This document shows, in pieces, positions 43,499 to 54,000 of a DNA stretch of 64,000 nt. The translations under genes and the position numbers were made by a program. The stretch lies in contig NZ_JBPDIH010000004.1 in the NCBI RefSeq assembly GCF_052030545.1, positions 124,001 through 188,000 of the forward strand, written 5' to 3'. This DNA comes from CANMXU01 sp052030545 (GTDB lineage Bacteria > Pseudomonadota > Gammaproteobacteria > Enterobacterales > Alteromonadaceae). Each line of letters begins with the position of its first letter. Position 1 is the stretch's first letter. The notes under the pieces are model-generated. The model worked only from the letters and a program-made list of their open reading frames with translations, had not been told where the DNA came from and ran no database searches.

Positions 43499-43532
43499 TA
43501 AGTCGTTTAGTTTTAACAAGTTAAACGACTTA
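43499..43532. terminator. Hairpin behind att core 2
   Basis: TAAGTCGTTTA (43499-43509) and TAAACGACTTA (43522-43532) form a perfect 11-bp stem, placed exactly where the ssrA terminator stands relative to att cores 1 and 3. Likely a terminator for ssrA when island 1 is absent, or for the end of island 1. Confidence 0.6.
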
Positions 43533-43603
43533 CCTTTCTAAAAACCCATACTAATTTATTCATATTCCGTTAATTTTGCAAGTGAGCCACCAAGGTGAGA
43601 CAC

Positions 43604-45751
43604 ATGCAAGTACCCTCTTATATTGTTCAAAATCGTTTTCATACCTTTTATTTCAGAATAAAAACACCAAAAACCATTATTAAACTATTGCCTCACGTTA
43701 AAAAAGAAGTGAAGATCAGTCTGTTAACCAAAGACCGAACTATTGCACTGCAAAAAGCCAGAGAGCATAAAATTGGATTTGATCACTGTTTTAAGGAAAT
43801 AAGTAATATGTCGTATGGCAAAAGTGTAATAGAAGTTGAATCAAACAAACCATCTTTTGATGAATTACCGAACCATGAACAAGAGTTTTTAATTGGTGAA
43901 GAAATTGTCAAACAACGCATTGAAGATCAGCGTTTTGTTCATTACCTCTATTTTTTATTTGAACGCAAAAAACAAATAAAAAAATTATTTAATAATATAA
44001 AAGAGTTAAATAACTGCTCCTTATCTGATATTGATTTTTCTTCTGCTGAAAAGATTAATAAATTTATTTCTATCATGGATTTATTATCAGATCCTACGCT
44101 AGATAATCCACATGTTTATATTGATCAAATCCCGTTTAAAGAGGCAAAGCCAGTATTAAGTTATGAAGAAATGCTGGCTATGCCCTCAGACAAGGCATAT
44201 AAGGCAATTAAAATTGATCGTTTAGTGCTTAATAAAGACATAAAACCATTAGCTATACCAAATACACCTCAAAAGGTTAAAAAGCATCACAGTAAACAGC
44301 GAAAAGAGCTAATTTACCAAGCTATTCGAGCCATTGATAAACAACTGGAAGAAGGTGTAGATACGCTTAATATAGATATTCATACGCCAGAAAAAAGCGA
44401 AGAGGATATAGTGCTTGAAGGTGTAACACTTGATAATGAAAATGATGCAGCAAGTTTTGCAAAGCTGATATCTTCTTTAACATCAGGTCAAGAAATGGAA
44501 TTTTCTGATAACAATGGTTTAACTCCTGTTGCAAAACAAAAAAGCTCTTTTAAAGTATCTGAAATATTCTCCAAATTTTATGATGAACGAAAATCTGAAT
44601 GGAATAGCCAAAAAACACATACGACAAATTTAGCCATTTACGAGCTATTTGTTGAGATTGTCGGTGATATTTATATTCGTGATCTATCTTACGATCATAC
44701 CAATCATTTTGTTGATACTATTCAAAAGTTACCGCCTAACCGTAATAAATCAAAATTAACCCGTGATTTATCCGTCACACAGATTTTAGAAATAGCAGAT
44801 CAATTTACCCCAATGAGATCGCTTAACTGTAATAAGTATATTACACGGGTTTCTGAAGCGTTTGACTATGCCAAGCAACGTGGCTATATCCAAGAAAATT
44901 TATTGAAAGGTGTCAAAATTAAAGCTAAAAATCAAAACATTCGACAAAGAGATGAACGTCAACGATTTGATGAACAAGATTTAAACGCAATTTTTAATTC
45001 TGGTTATTATATTAATGACAGTTATAAACGCACTTACATGTATTGGTTGCCACTTCTAGGCTTATATACAGGTGCAAGGTTACAAGAATTATCACAACTA
45101 CGGTTAGGTGATATCTATAAAACCGAAAACATGTGGATCATTGATATCAACGATACCAACAGTGAAGCAACAGGGAAAAGTTTAAAAACAGTTAATGCAA
45201 AACGCCTTATTCCAGTTCATAAAACATTACTATCACTTAAATTTGATGTCTATGTAGACTACCTTCAGTCAATGTATAACGATAAAAAGCTAGATTCTGA
45301 TCTACTTTTTCCTGACTTGCTAAAAGGTAGAGATGGATGGGGACATAATTCTGCTAAATGGTTTTCACGGTTTTTAACGCAAATAAACGTTAAAGAGAAA
45401 GGCAAAAGCTATCATTCATTTAGACATACGTTTGCTGATGAATTGAAACAAAACTTAAAAGTAAAAGATACATTAATAGATGACTTTTTAGGACATGCTT
45501 CGGAAAGTGAAGCAGCAAGACGTTACGGAAAAGATTATAAGTTGCCCACCAAGAAAAAAGTCATTAATACTTATCAACCATTATCGGAAGACACATTAAA
45601 AGCGATTAAAAAATTCACTTTTTGGAAAGAATTTAATGCAAGCACCATGTCTACATCTTTTAATAATATGCACAGTAAAACAAAAAGCATTTACAAGGAT
45701 AAAAACCTAGTAAAAGCTCTTGTTGGTCGGCTACCTTCTGTGAAGGTATAG
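43604..45751 (+). CDS. Large tyrosine integrase of island 2
   Basis: This 715-aa site-specific recombinase has the N-terminal QVPSYIVQNRFHTFYFRIKTPKTI typical of integrases with a DUF6538-like head, a long linker region, the core-binding domain from about residue 325, and catalytic motifs TGARLQELSQLRL (R), HSFRHTFADEL (H-x-x-R) and LGHASESEAARRYG (H, Y). The ATG at 43604 follows AAGGTGAG; an in-frame GTG at 43595 overlaps that site. It is about 110 bp from the att core, so it most likely drives integration at ssrA. Confidence 0.92.
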   Translation: MQVPSYIVQNRFHTFYFRIKTPKTIIKLLPHVKKEVKISLLTKDRTIALQKAREHKIGFDHCFKEISNMSYGKSVIEVESNKPSFDELPNHEQEFLIGEEIVKQRIEDQRFVHYLYFLFERKKQIKKLFNNIKELNNCSLSDIDFSSAEKINKFISIMDLLSDPTLDNPHVYIDQIPFKEAKPVLSYEEMLAMPSDKAYKAIKIDRLVLNKDIKPLAIPNTPQKVKKHHSKQRKELIYQAIRAIDKQLEEGVDTLNIDIHTPEKSEEDIVLEGVTLDNENDAASFAKLISSLTSGQEMEFSDNNGLTPVAKQKSSFKVSEIFSKFYDERKSEWNSQKTHTTNLAIYELFVEIVGDIYIRDLSYDHTNHFVDTIQKLPPNRNKSKLTRDLSVTQILEIADQFTPMRSLNCNKYITRVSEAFDYAKQRGYIQENLLKGVKIKAKNQNIRQRDERQRFDEQDLNAIFNSGYYINDSYKRTYMYWLPLLGLYTGARLQELSQLRLGDIYKTENMWIIDINDTNSEATGKSLKTVNAKRLIPVHKTLLSLKFDVYVDYLQSMYNDKKLDSDLLFPDLLKGRDGWGHNSAKWFSRFLTQINVKEKGKSYHSFRHTFADELKQNLKVKDTLIDDFLGHASESEAARRYGKDYKLPTKKKVINTYQPLSEDTLKAIKKFTFWKEFNASTMSTSFNNMHSKTKSIYKDKNLVKALVGRLPSVKV

Positions 45752-45854
45752 CCCTTTAATATCAATCGTCTGAAGGATTTAAAATTAATTTTTTTAAGGT
45801 ATTGAAGTTATTTTTTTCTATGCAATGTTTAAATCTCATCAGGAGATAAAAACA

Positions 45855-46436
45855 ATGAAAAATAATAACAACAATAATAATGAAACATTAAACGAATTAA
45901 AAAATGGCGTAATAATCGATACAGAAACCACTGGTTTATCTTATGAAGATGAAGCAATACAAATAGCTGTTATTGATGCTTATACGGGTGATACGCTGTT
46001 TAATGAAATATTAAAGCCATCAGTAAAAATATCAGAAGGTGCATCAAATATCCATGGAATTACCAATGCTGATGTGGCGGATAAAAAAACGTATCCAGAA
46101 ATACATCATGAGCTAATGAATATTTTAAAAGATAAAAAACTTTTTATTTATAATGGTAATTTTGATATTCGAATTTTAGAGCAAACAGCGTGTAAATATC
46201 AGCTTGAATTACCTATACATTTCGAAGAACAGATGTTTTGTGTAATGGAGTGGTATTCACAAATTTGGGGCGATTATTCAGATTACCATCAATCTTATGT
46301 TTGGCAAAAACTAACATCAGCTTGTAGACAACAAAACGTTGAAACGTCTGGTTTAACAGCCCATGATGCCTTATCTGATTGCATCATGACACAACGACTT
46401 ATTTCAACTTTACTGTTAAATGGTTATGAGTTGTAA
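45855..46436 (+). CDS. DnaQ-like DEDDh 3'-5' exonuclease
   Basis: The 193-aa exonuclease domain has ExoI VIIDTETTGL (residues 19-28), SNIHGITNADV, ExoII NGNFDIRIL and ExoIII HDALSDC with the DEDDh histidine. Seven consecutive asparagines follow the start (AAT/AAC repeats). The ATG at 45855 is 9 nt after AGGAG; the earlier in-frame start at 45825 has no ribosome site. It sits directly behind the integrase. The role could be DNA processing for the element or defence; only the fold is certain. Confidence 0.85.
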   Translation: MKNNNNNNNETLNELKNGVIIDTETTGLSYEDEAIQIAVIDAYTGDTLFNEILKPSVKISEGASNIHGITNADVADKKTYPEIHHELMNILKDKKLFIYNGNFDIRILEQTACKYQLELPIHFEEQMFCVMEWYSQIWGDYSDYHQSYVWQKLTSACRQQNVETSGLTAHDALSDCIMTQRLISTLLLNGYEL

Positions 46437-46555
46437 GGTTAGTTAATACATTAAACAGTTAAAGGCTACTAGCAAATTAGAATATATTTATTTGTAGTAG
46501 CCCTTATTTTATCTAACGCTTTAAATATCAAAGTTTAATTTAACTATTAAAGGAA

Positions 46556-47164
46556 TTAGTTTGACCAGTTAATATTGACAGTAAACTTTGTTAAACGAGT
46601 GTTTTTAGTACGGCACTGATCTCTTGATATATACTTGTTGCAATCAGAGTTAATTGCGGGGTTGTTCACTCGTGATCGTAGTTCCAAATCTGTTGCGCTT
46701 AAGAGTTGATTACTAACTCCAGAATAAACGCCACTCCCATTCAGTGGAATGCCTGAGCCATTAGGGAAACCGCCTCCCCGAACTAACGGATAAGTAAACT
46801 TGTTCTGTGGCCCAAAAAAAGCCATCATTACTTGATAGTCAGCAACTAATACGGCTTGTTGGAATGTATAATTGTAATTAACTGAAGTTATCATTGCGTT
46901 AGATGGTGCATTCTGATATGTAATACAATTTTGAAAAGAAACTCTAGGTTTTGGTTGGCTACTGGTCCACGGATTAGGATAATAACCATCTGTATATGGC
47001 ATAGTTACATCGTATGTAACCATACCACCTGGACCATAATCACTAGGTGAAAAATTTCCATCCTCATCCACAAGATTTATAGTGCAAGTACCTTGTGCAG
47101 CTAAAGCTGTCGTAGAAACAAATGCTGTAAAGATTAGTGGAACCAATGTATAAATTTTTTTCAT
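46556..47164 (-). CDS. Secreted protein, unknown function
   Basis: The 202-aa protein has a clear signal peptide (MKKIYTLVPLIFTAFVSTTALAA, residues 1-23). The mature part is Gly/Pro/Asn/Tyr-rich with four or more cysteines (GTCTINLVDEDG, NCITYQ, SDCNKYISRDQCRTK) that may form disulfides. Probably a periplasmic or extracellular beta-rich protein; no family recognised. The ATG at 47164 is preceded by AAAGGA; a longer frame to 47248 lacks a ribosome site. Confidence 0.6.
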   Translation of the reverse strand: MKKIYTLVPLIFTAFVSTTALAAQGTCTINLVDEDGNFSPSDYGPGGMVTYDVTMPYTDGYYPNPWTSSQPKPRVSFQNCITYQNAPSNAMITSVNYNYTFQQAVLVADYQVMMAFFGPQNKFTYPLVRGGGFPNGSGIPLNGSGVYSGVSNQLLSATDLELRSRVNNPAINSDCNKYISRDQCRTKNTRLTKFTVNINWSN

Positions 47165-47595
47165 TATTAATAAATCCTTTGTTAATATTAAAAAATAACA
47201 GGGATACCAAAACTCTAAATAGTGATATTTAGAATCAATTAATAACAATTAATTACGATCAATGTAATAACTGGATGCTCCCTGCGAAATAGATAAGAAC
47301 ACATACTAATTTTTCAGTCAACAATAAACCATTATTTTTTATTGACTTACATCAAGAACATCATTTATTACACTTATATTATAAGTTTCAATAGCCATAT
47401 CAATAAACTCTATAAACAGCTAGTTTGGTGAGATAAACATTTAGTTGTTAAGTTTTTCTTAACTTGAATTTAAATATAAGCTAAGGTCAACAACCATATA
47501 AACAGTAGTTTTTATAACTTTCCGTACTTATAAAAGGTAATCGCGAGTATATAAAACATGGAACAAGCCCATTAGTAAACAAGGATGATAACTAT
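47165..47595. other. Divergent intergenic region
   Basis: 430 bp of very AT-rich DNA between the secreted protein (-) and the outer-membrane protein (+). It presumably contains both promoters. No ORF or RNA gene seen. Confidence 0.4.
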
Positions 47596-48450
47596 ATGAA
47601 AAAAATGGTTTTAGCTGTAACAATCAGCACAGTTTTTACTTTTACACCACAGGCATATGCAAATTTTAGTTATACCCCCAAAAAAAATACTAAAGTTGGT
47701 TTATATATTGGTGGGCAAATTTGGCAAAGTAAAGCAAATGGGACTGTTGGAGAAGAAAATACGCTCAGTAATTTTAATTTAAAAAAAGAACAGCAAAACA
47801 ATTACTTTGTGGCAATTATACACCCTATTTCATTTCTTCCTAATATACGTATTTCAGGTAATACGCTTGATACCACAGGTAAAAAAAACTTAATTCAAGA
47901 ATTTATCTTTGGAGGTGAAACTTTTTCAACTGGTGACGATATTAATACTAGTTTTAACGTCAGTTATGTCGATTACAGTTTATATTACCAATTACTAGAT
48001 AACAGAAAATTTTCATTTGATTTGGGATTAACTGCGAGGGATCTTAATGGTGCTGTTACTGTTACAGGAGCAACAGTTGTTGTTGATAATGAAGATGATT
48101 GCCCTGACATACCTCAAAGTAACATTTGTCCTTCACCAGCAGGTACTTACACTCCAACAGGTAAAATAAAAGCTGATGACATCGTACCTATGTTGTATAT
48201 TGCTTCTGACCTGAGCTTACCGTTAAAAGGGGTCAGAGTATTTGCACAAGGTGATTTTTCATTAATAAATGATCATACGCTTTCTGACTATCAAGTTGGT
48301 GTAAATTACGATCTAGCAAATACCAGAATGGGAAACTTTAATCTAACCTTAGGATATAAGGTGGTAAAAATGGAATTTGAAGATTTAAATAATTTATATA
48401 CCAATATAGAATTTAAAGGTACTTTTGTCGGTTTTGTTGCACATTTTTAA
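47596..48450 (+). CDS. TIGR04219-like outer-membrane beta-barrel protein
   Basis: The 284-aa protein begins with a signal peptide (residues 1-22, ending AYA), followed by alternating hydrophobic strands (VGLYIGGQIWQSKANGTVG, VDYSLYYQLL, FSFDLGLTARDLNGAVTV) and ends VGFVAHF with a C-terminal Phe typical of barrels. It resembles the small outer-membrane proteins of the TIGR04219 group from Shewanella and Vibrio. Two cysteines lie in a loop (DDCPDIPQSNICPS). An envelope cargo protein of the island; function unknown. Confidence 0.65.
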   Translation: MKKMVLAVTISTVFTFTPQAYANFSYTPKKNTKVGLYIGGQIWQSKANGTVGEENTLSNFNLKKEQQNNYFVAIIHPISFLPNIRISGNTLDTTGKKNLIQEFIFGGETFSTGDDINTSFNVSYVDYSLYYQLLDNRKFSFDLGLTARDLNGAVTVTGATVVVDNEDDCPDIPQSNICPSPAGTYTPTGKIKADDIVPMLYIASDLSLPLKGVRVFAQGDFSLINDHTLSDYQVGVNYDLANTRMGNFNLTLGYKVVKMEFEDLNNLYTNIEFKGTFVGFVAHF

Positions 48451-48460
48451 ACCTAATTTT

Positions 48461-48688
48461 TTATATTTTTTTAAAAAACTCATTTATGTTAATTCTAAGT
48501 TTTATTGAAATAACCTGAAGTTGTGCGGCTGATATTCTATTTTTATTTTTTTCAAATAAAGATATTTGTTGATTAGAAACACCAATAAAATCTGCAACCT
48601 TCTGTAAAGAAAGCTCTTTTTCAGCTCGAATCCGAGCCAAATTATTACCTATCAGAGCATTAATTTCTACTTCTTTATCAGTCATCAA
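48461..48688 (-). CDS. XRE-family (Cro/CI-type) transcriptional regulator
   Basis: The 75-aa protein is a single HTH domain: NLARIRAEKELSLQKVADFIGVSNQQISLFEKNKNRISAAQLQVISIKLRIN (residues 15-66). No effector domain, so it is probably a simple repressor. It faces the lipoprotein gene, and three matching palindromes stand in the space between them (48746, 48808, 48872), good candidates for its operators. Start at 48688 or the next ATG at 48685. Confidence 0.85.
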   Translation of the reverse strand: MMTDKEVEINALIGNNLARIRAEKELSLQKVADFIGVSNQQISLFEKNKNRISAAQLQVISIKLRININEFFKKI

Positions 48689-48745
48689 TTTTATTTAGTC
48701 GTATTCAACTTATTGATAAATTTTAAAGAACTTGTTAACTTATAG

Positions 48746-48764
48746 CTCCAAGCCACACTTGGAG
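48746..48764. promoter_or_regulatory. Palindromic site 1
   Basis: CTCCAAG-CCACA-CTTGGAG: 7-bp perfect arms around 5 nt, 58 bp upstream of the XRE gene. Confidence 0.65.
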
Positions 48765-48807
48765 TTCATCTTTTTTTCAATTGTTAGTTGGATTTTCACG
48801 CCAAAAA

Positions 48808-48826
48808 CTCCAAGCGTTACTTGGAA
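48808..48826. promoter_or_regulatory. Palindromic site 2
   Basis: CTCCAAG-CGTTA-CTTGGAA: same arms and spacing, starting 62 bp after site 1. Confidence 0.65.
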
Positions 48827-48871
48827 AGGTAGGCGTTTATTACATTTTATTCGGAATTACTACACCTAACA

Positions 48872-48890
48872 CTCCAAGCAAGGCTTGGAC
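48872..48890. promoter_or_regulatory. Palindromic site 3
   Basis: CTCCAAG-CAAGG-CTTGGAC: same arms and spacing, starting 64 bp after site 2 and 35 bp before the lipoprotein start. Confidence 0.65.
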
Positions 48891-48924
48891 TTTATTTTGT
48901 AGTTACAAACTTAAGGACACCTTT

Positions 48925-49260
48925 ATGAAAACTTCAAATTTATTATTTATTACAACTACTATCTTGAGCTTATCAGCCTGTAGCTCGCCAGAAAATCATG
49001 CCCAAACAGTGATCGAAGATTTTTGTGAAGCATTTAAAATTAATGATATCGAAACACTTAAAGCTATAAGTACAGATCATCGATTTATTAAATTCAATTT
49101 TTGGACTGACGCAGATCGTAAAAAAACAAAATGCGGACATGAAATAAAAAAAATATCTGATGAAAAATTTTTATTCATGCTTGGTGAAAAAGAAATGTCT
49201 ATGCCAATAGCTGTAGAAAAAATTGAAGATGAATTCAAAGTAACTGGTTTGAATATGTAG
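48925..49260 (+). CDS. Small lipoprotein
   Basis: The 111-aa protein has a lipoprotein signal (TTTILSLSACSS, lipid-carrying Cys at about residue 19). The mature domain (TVIEDFCEAFKINDIETLKAISTDHRFIKFNF) resembles small NTF2/DUF4878-like lipoproteins in layout, but I cannot assign it firmly. The ATG at 48925 follows AAGGAC; an upstream open frame to 48781 runs through the palindromes and is not credible. Probably controlled by the XRE protein. Confidence 0.65.
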   Translation: MKTSNLLFITTTILSLSACSSPENHAQTVIEDFCEAFKINDIETLKAISTDHRFIKFNFWTDADRKKTKCGHEIKKISDEKFLFMLGEKEMSMPIAVEKIEDEFKVTGLNM

Positions 49261-49288
49261 CTTACTGTTTTAATAAAAGGAATATTTC

Positions 49289-49954
49289 ATGTTAAAAAAA
49301 TTACTTACAGGGATTAGCTTACTCGCTTTACCTTTATCCGCATCAGCAAGTCTTATTACTGATACTAACAACAATAGTTTTATAGATAATTCACAAAATT
49401 TAGAATGGATGGATTTTGGCCAAAATAATTTATTAACCTATAACCAAGTTAATGATTTAATCAACTCACCTGCTAATACTGATAACTGGCGATTAGCCAC
49501 TGAAGAACAAGCTATATCGTTATGGACAAGCCTTTTCTATGATAAAGGGGCAACATTCAATATTATTAATCATGACAATAACTTATTAATGAATTTAAGT
49601 GACTACACTGACAAAAGATTACATTGGAATTTATATGAAATTATGGGCTACAACATAGTTCATGCAAAATATGATAACAGAGATATAGGTACTTCTCGTG
49701 GATTAGTTGCAAATGATGTTGGCGGATTAACTAGCTTTAACTTTGGGAATAATCCAAGAGGATCTAGCCAAGTTTCAGTTGAAAACCACAAATCAACAGA
49801 TCAATTTTATAAAACGCATACGAGCGAATATTATTCAACATTATTGGTTAAAGATTATAAAGCCAATAACACTGTTTCAGTGCCAGAACCATCAACATTA
49901 ATTATTTTAATATTTGGTTTTGCAGGCTTACTAATTCGTAAATTTAGCAAATAA
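49289..49954 (+). CDS. PEP-CTERM sorting-domain protein
   Basis: The 221-aa exported protein has a signal peptide (residues 1-21, SASAS) and a DUF1566-like middle (DTNNNSFIDNSQNLEWMDFGQNNLLTYNQVNDLI...WRLATEEQA). It ends with VPEPSTLIILIFGFAGLLIRK, the canonical PEP-CTERM motif, TM helix and basic tail recognised by exosortase. No exosortase gene is in the window, so sorting would depend on a host chromosomal copy. It starts 28 bp after the lipoprotein gene and is likely co-transcribed. Confidence 0.85.
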   Translation: MLKKLLTGISLLALPLSASASLITDTNNNSFIDNSQNLEWMDFGQNNLLTYNQVNDLINSPANTDNWRLATEEQAISLWTSLFYDKGATFNIINHDNNLLMNLSDYTDKRLHWNLYEIMGYNIVHAKYDNRDIGTSRGLVANDVGGLTSFNFGNNPRGSSQVSVENHKSTDQFYKTHTSEYYSTLLVKDYKANNTVSVPEPSTLIILIFGFAGLLIRKFSK

Positions 49955-50026
49955 GCCTAAGTCATTTTTCATTAAGCATTATTAAGGTAATGCTTTCCCA
50001 CAATAAAATAATCAAAAGAATTTATT

Positions 50027-50995
50027 ATGTCTGAAAAGATTAAAAAAACTTATTTAGGTGAAAACAGATTAGCTTGGTATTTAGAAAGTTTTACTAAATA
50101 CGTCTTAGCTATTATGTTCGTTATCGTAACAGGAATGGGTGATTATTTACTTTATGCTATTGTTCATGAAATAGACAGAAGTTGGTTCTACCCTCCTATA
50201 ATTTCAATTATTTATTTAATATGGAATATCAAACGTATTGCCACTTATCAGATATACAAAGCCAATTTACCGCATGGTTCCGTAATAAAACTTGTTGAAC
50301 CAGAAAATTATTCTTTAGCTTATGAAATGTTTGCCAAGATAGCACCCATTAATAAAACCTTGGAAATATATAGATGCATAGGTTTAGATAACGAATACAA
50401 AGCAGAATTAACAAGAAAGAAAGCAATACTTTATATTGAAGAAGAAATATTTTTAAAAATGTCTACCGATAAAAAACTATTTCATTCTGCCTTATTATTA
50501 TATCTAGATTCATTTATTGATGACATATCGAGATTAAGCCAAGAAAAAGCATCTTGCTTATCTTTTGTTGGTAATACTATCAATGGTGCTCGTAGTATTA
50601 ACGCAGAACACAATACTAGTAGCCGCAATAGTCATATTAGAAATGCTGTAATGACTTCTGCGGCTATTGGGGGTAAAGGTTCCATTGCAGTATCAGGAAT
50701 TGCTGCGGGTGGTAAAGCCAATGAAAGAGCAGCAAATGCAGGTTTAATAATATTTGCGATAGGGTATTTACTGGTAATACTCGTTTTTGGGCTAATTATG
50801 GTGCCTTTAACAATATATTTAAATTATAGAAATAATTGCAAAGCTAGAGATTTATTAATTTTTAAATATTTTGAAAATAGTAAATTAAACTATAAAAATT
50901 ATACTTTTAATTTAAATAATATGGCCTCACCAGATTTCGAAAGTGAAAGTTATTACTCTGAAGAAAATGGTTGGAAAACAAATATTGCAGTCTAA
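50027..50995 (+). CDS. Membrane protein of unknown function
   Basis: The 322-aa protein has hydrophobic segments at about 25-48, 54-72 and 240-268. The first two form a hairpin near the N-terminus and the third is followed by a short cytoplasmic tail. A Gly/Ala/Ser-rich stretch (MTSAAIGGKGSIAVSGIAAGGKANERAAN, residues 208-236) precedes the last helix. Not recognised. It is a neighbour of the STAND gene on the opposite strand, convergent with it. Confidence 0.6.
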   Translation: MSEKIKKTYLGENRLAWYLESFTKYVLAIMFVIVTGMGDYLLYAIVHEIDRSWFYPPIISIIYLIWNIKRIATYQIYKANLPHGSVIKLVEPENYSLAYEMFAKIAPINKTLEIYRCIGLDNEYKAELTRKKAILYIEEEIFLKMSTDKKLFHSALLLYLDSFIDDISRLSQEKASCLSFVGNTINGARSINAEHNTSSRNSHIRNAVMTSAAIGGKGSIAVSGIAAGGKANERAANAGLIIFAIGYLLVILVFGLIMVPLTIYLNYRNNCKARDLLIFKYFENSKLNYKNYTFNLNNMASPDFESESYYSEENGWKTNIAV

Positions 50996-51054
50996 TAACA
51001 ATACGTTCATCTAGATTATAGCGTTATGAATAATCTAGATGAAAACAGATATAA

Positions 51055-54000
51055 TTAATGTCGACTTTCTAAAAAGTCTCTCTTTTTTTCCCATTCAATT
51101 GATTTAACTTTACGTTCAATTTGTTCTTCAACATATACTCTATGCTCAAGTAACTCGACAGAATTGAATAATGGTAATATAGAGATAAGATAACTTTTCT
51201 CTCTTTCCAGTATAGGAACTCTACTTCCTGACCAACTCCTTGTTGTTAATTCGTAATCAAGCGTTTGAAAATCAGCATAATTATGGTTTTTTTGTATAAA
51301 TACACTTAATAACTCTCTTCGGAAATCTTCGCCCATATTATTAGCAACATTAAAAATAAAACAACAATACTTGATGTCATCAGTATTATTTAAAATAGTA
51401 TGTTTGATAAATAACTGTTTTTTTTCAATCAGTTCTTCTGCTTCATTTTTGCCTTTTTCTTTCAAAAACAATTTATAAAAGATATTATCACCAATGCCAT
51501 ATGAATCTTTTTCTTTGTGATAAACATATTTACCGTACTTCTCTATTTCATCTATAAAATCATCTCGTTGCCATAAAAAAACTAATTCTGGCATATTTGT
51601 ATGAGAATCAGGCCAGCGTTCACTACCATAGATGCTATCTACAATTTCGTTCAAAAAGTTACTGTTACGTTTTGTCAGTAAATCTAAGGCTTCACCTTTA
51701 TAATCCCAATACCGTTCAATTTTGAATACGGCTAAATAAGCATCAAATATTAGTTTTTCATCTGATTTAAATATTTCAAACCAAGCACCAAATATTTCAG
51801 AGTTAGTACTAAAAATATGGCCTAATGGTTTAGCATAATATTTGTCTTCTTTTGATTTATTTACCAATAAACTGACTGATTTTATATATATGTCTTTATC
51901 TACTTTTTGGTATTTAGATAAAAAATCTAACCAATTTCTTAACTCATTACTTGGTGTATTACTTAAATGTTCAAGTAACGACTCAGAATCCGCTTTAGTG
52001 ATACTTTCTTCTGGTAATAGCGAAAAATAAAACGAGCACCAATATTTCTTCCAACGATAATCTTTCGAATTAATTAATTTCCATACCTCTGTTGCATTTA
52101 GGGTTTTAAAAAGATTAGAAATAATTGAAAAAGGGTTAATTTCAAATATGTCGTCATAATGCATATATATTAACACGTAGTCGACTAACTCTTTGGTGTG
52201 AGTTTCACTAATAGCCTTTAGGCTTATTTCAATACCATTTTTAAGGCAATAATCTCTTTCTCTACCAGAAAGAGCATTAAATAACGAAATACACTGCTCC
52301 ATGAATTGGGTAAATTTATCTTTTGTGAGAGCCTCAAAGTACTTTACAACACACTGATAACGGTATTCATTGTACTCTTCATAACCCATATCTAGCATTT
52401 TTCGTTCTTGCCTATCTTCAAGAAGTAAATTTGCAAGCTCAAGGGCTAGACTAATAAAACTTTTTCTCCACTCTTCAGGATATTCAACTTGAAGTGAATC
52501 TAAATGGTCACAAAGATCTTGCATTATTAAGCAGTGTGAAGTGTTCTTTGTATCGAAATTAGGAATAATAAATTCTTTTATAAACGGAAAATCAGCTTCC
52601 GCCATTTCTTTTCCTTCAAACTTAAGCCTACCTAAGTACTCACTAAAAATTTCCTGAATATCTTTTTCGTAGTTCGATTGACGCTGCAACACTGATAAGT
52701 TGGCAATCAATTTCTGTCTTATTGGAATAAGGTATTCATCTGGTGCTAACCTAAAGGTTATAATATTTATAGTATCTCCTCGACTCCATTGATGCTCCCT
52801 GTATTCAATTTTTAAAAACGATTTAGCTATTAAAGAAAAAACTTTTGAAAATAAATAATTATTACCACATTCACTTTTTTCGATTAGGGTATCAACAACA
52901 TAAGCCTGAATATAATAACCATATCGCCAATCATTAGACTTAAAACTGTATTTTTCTGTTAATTCTTTAATAATATAACCAAGAGATTCTTTATTTTTCG
53001 ATAAATATTGTAAAAGTAAATCAAAAGACATTTTAAACTCTGATTCACCATAATTTTTAAAATTACTCAACAAAGAAATTAATGAAAATTCGCTTGCATC
53101 TCCTTTGCTTTCTTCAAACGACTCATTTTCCCAAGAGTCTTCTATACAAGGCATTGCAGAAATTAATTTTTTGGCAAAAATTAGCGTTTCAGTAGGCAGC
53201 GCAAACCAAAATGAATTTAAAAATTCAATTGCTTTTTTAATATCTCTAGACTCAGAAATTACTTTAAAGGTTTCCTCAATTTCACATCTAATTTCTTTCA
53301 CTATTTTTTTGTGATCAAAAGCACTAATTACAGGATTTAAGGCATCAACTATGGTTCTTTTAAAATCAGGATAAAAGTCATTAACGATTAATGAAAATGG
53401 TATTATTTTCTTTTCAAATACAGATAGATAAAATAAATAAGTTGATAAAACTTGGTCTGATATTTTTACAACTTCATCTTCGTATAAATCTACAAGTTCA
53501 TTTTTATGTAAAATACCAACATATTCCCAAAACTCTTCAGGCGAAATACCAAATGAGTTTTGCACCCAATCCATATGCGAATTATTTAACTTGTCTACTT
53601 TTCGGAAGAAGGAAATAGCACATGCCGCCGCCATTAATTTCTCATTTTCTACAACTTCTTTGATGTTTTCATTCTGCCCAAAATAATCATCATATAAAGA
53701 TGCAACATTTTGTATCGAGTTGATTTGATTAGTTTCAACAGCTACTTTTGAAGCCATCATTGCTAATCTTGCATTGCCACCTGATATCTCTTGAATTCTT
53801 TGTTGGTATTCACCGTTATGGATACCAAATAGCTCAACTGTTAACTCTTTAACTTGTTCATCGGTTAAGGAGGATATATATTGCTCATGTATATTTGTGA
53901 ATTTACTAACTTGATTGATTATTGAGTCATGAGCGTAATCTCTAACGGTAGCAATAATACGAAATGTTCTATTACCATCATATTCATTTAGATAATGTAA

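Noticed and set aside
48781..48924. Upstream extension of the small lipoprotein gene
   Set aside because: It would run through two of the palindromes and destroy the lipoprotein signal; the ATG at 48925 has both a ribosome site and a lipobox.
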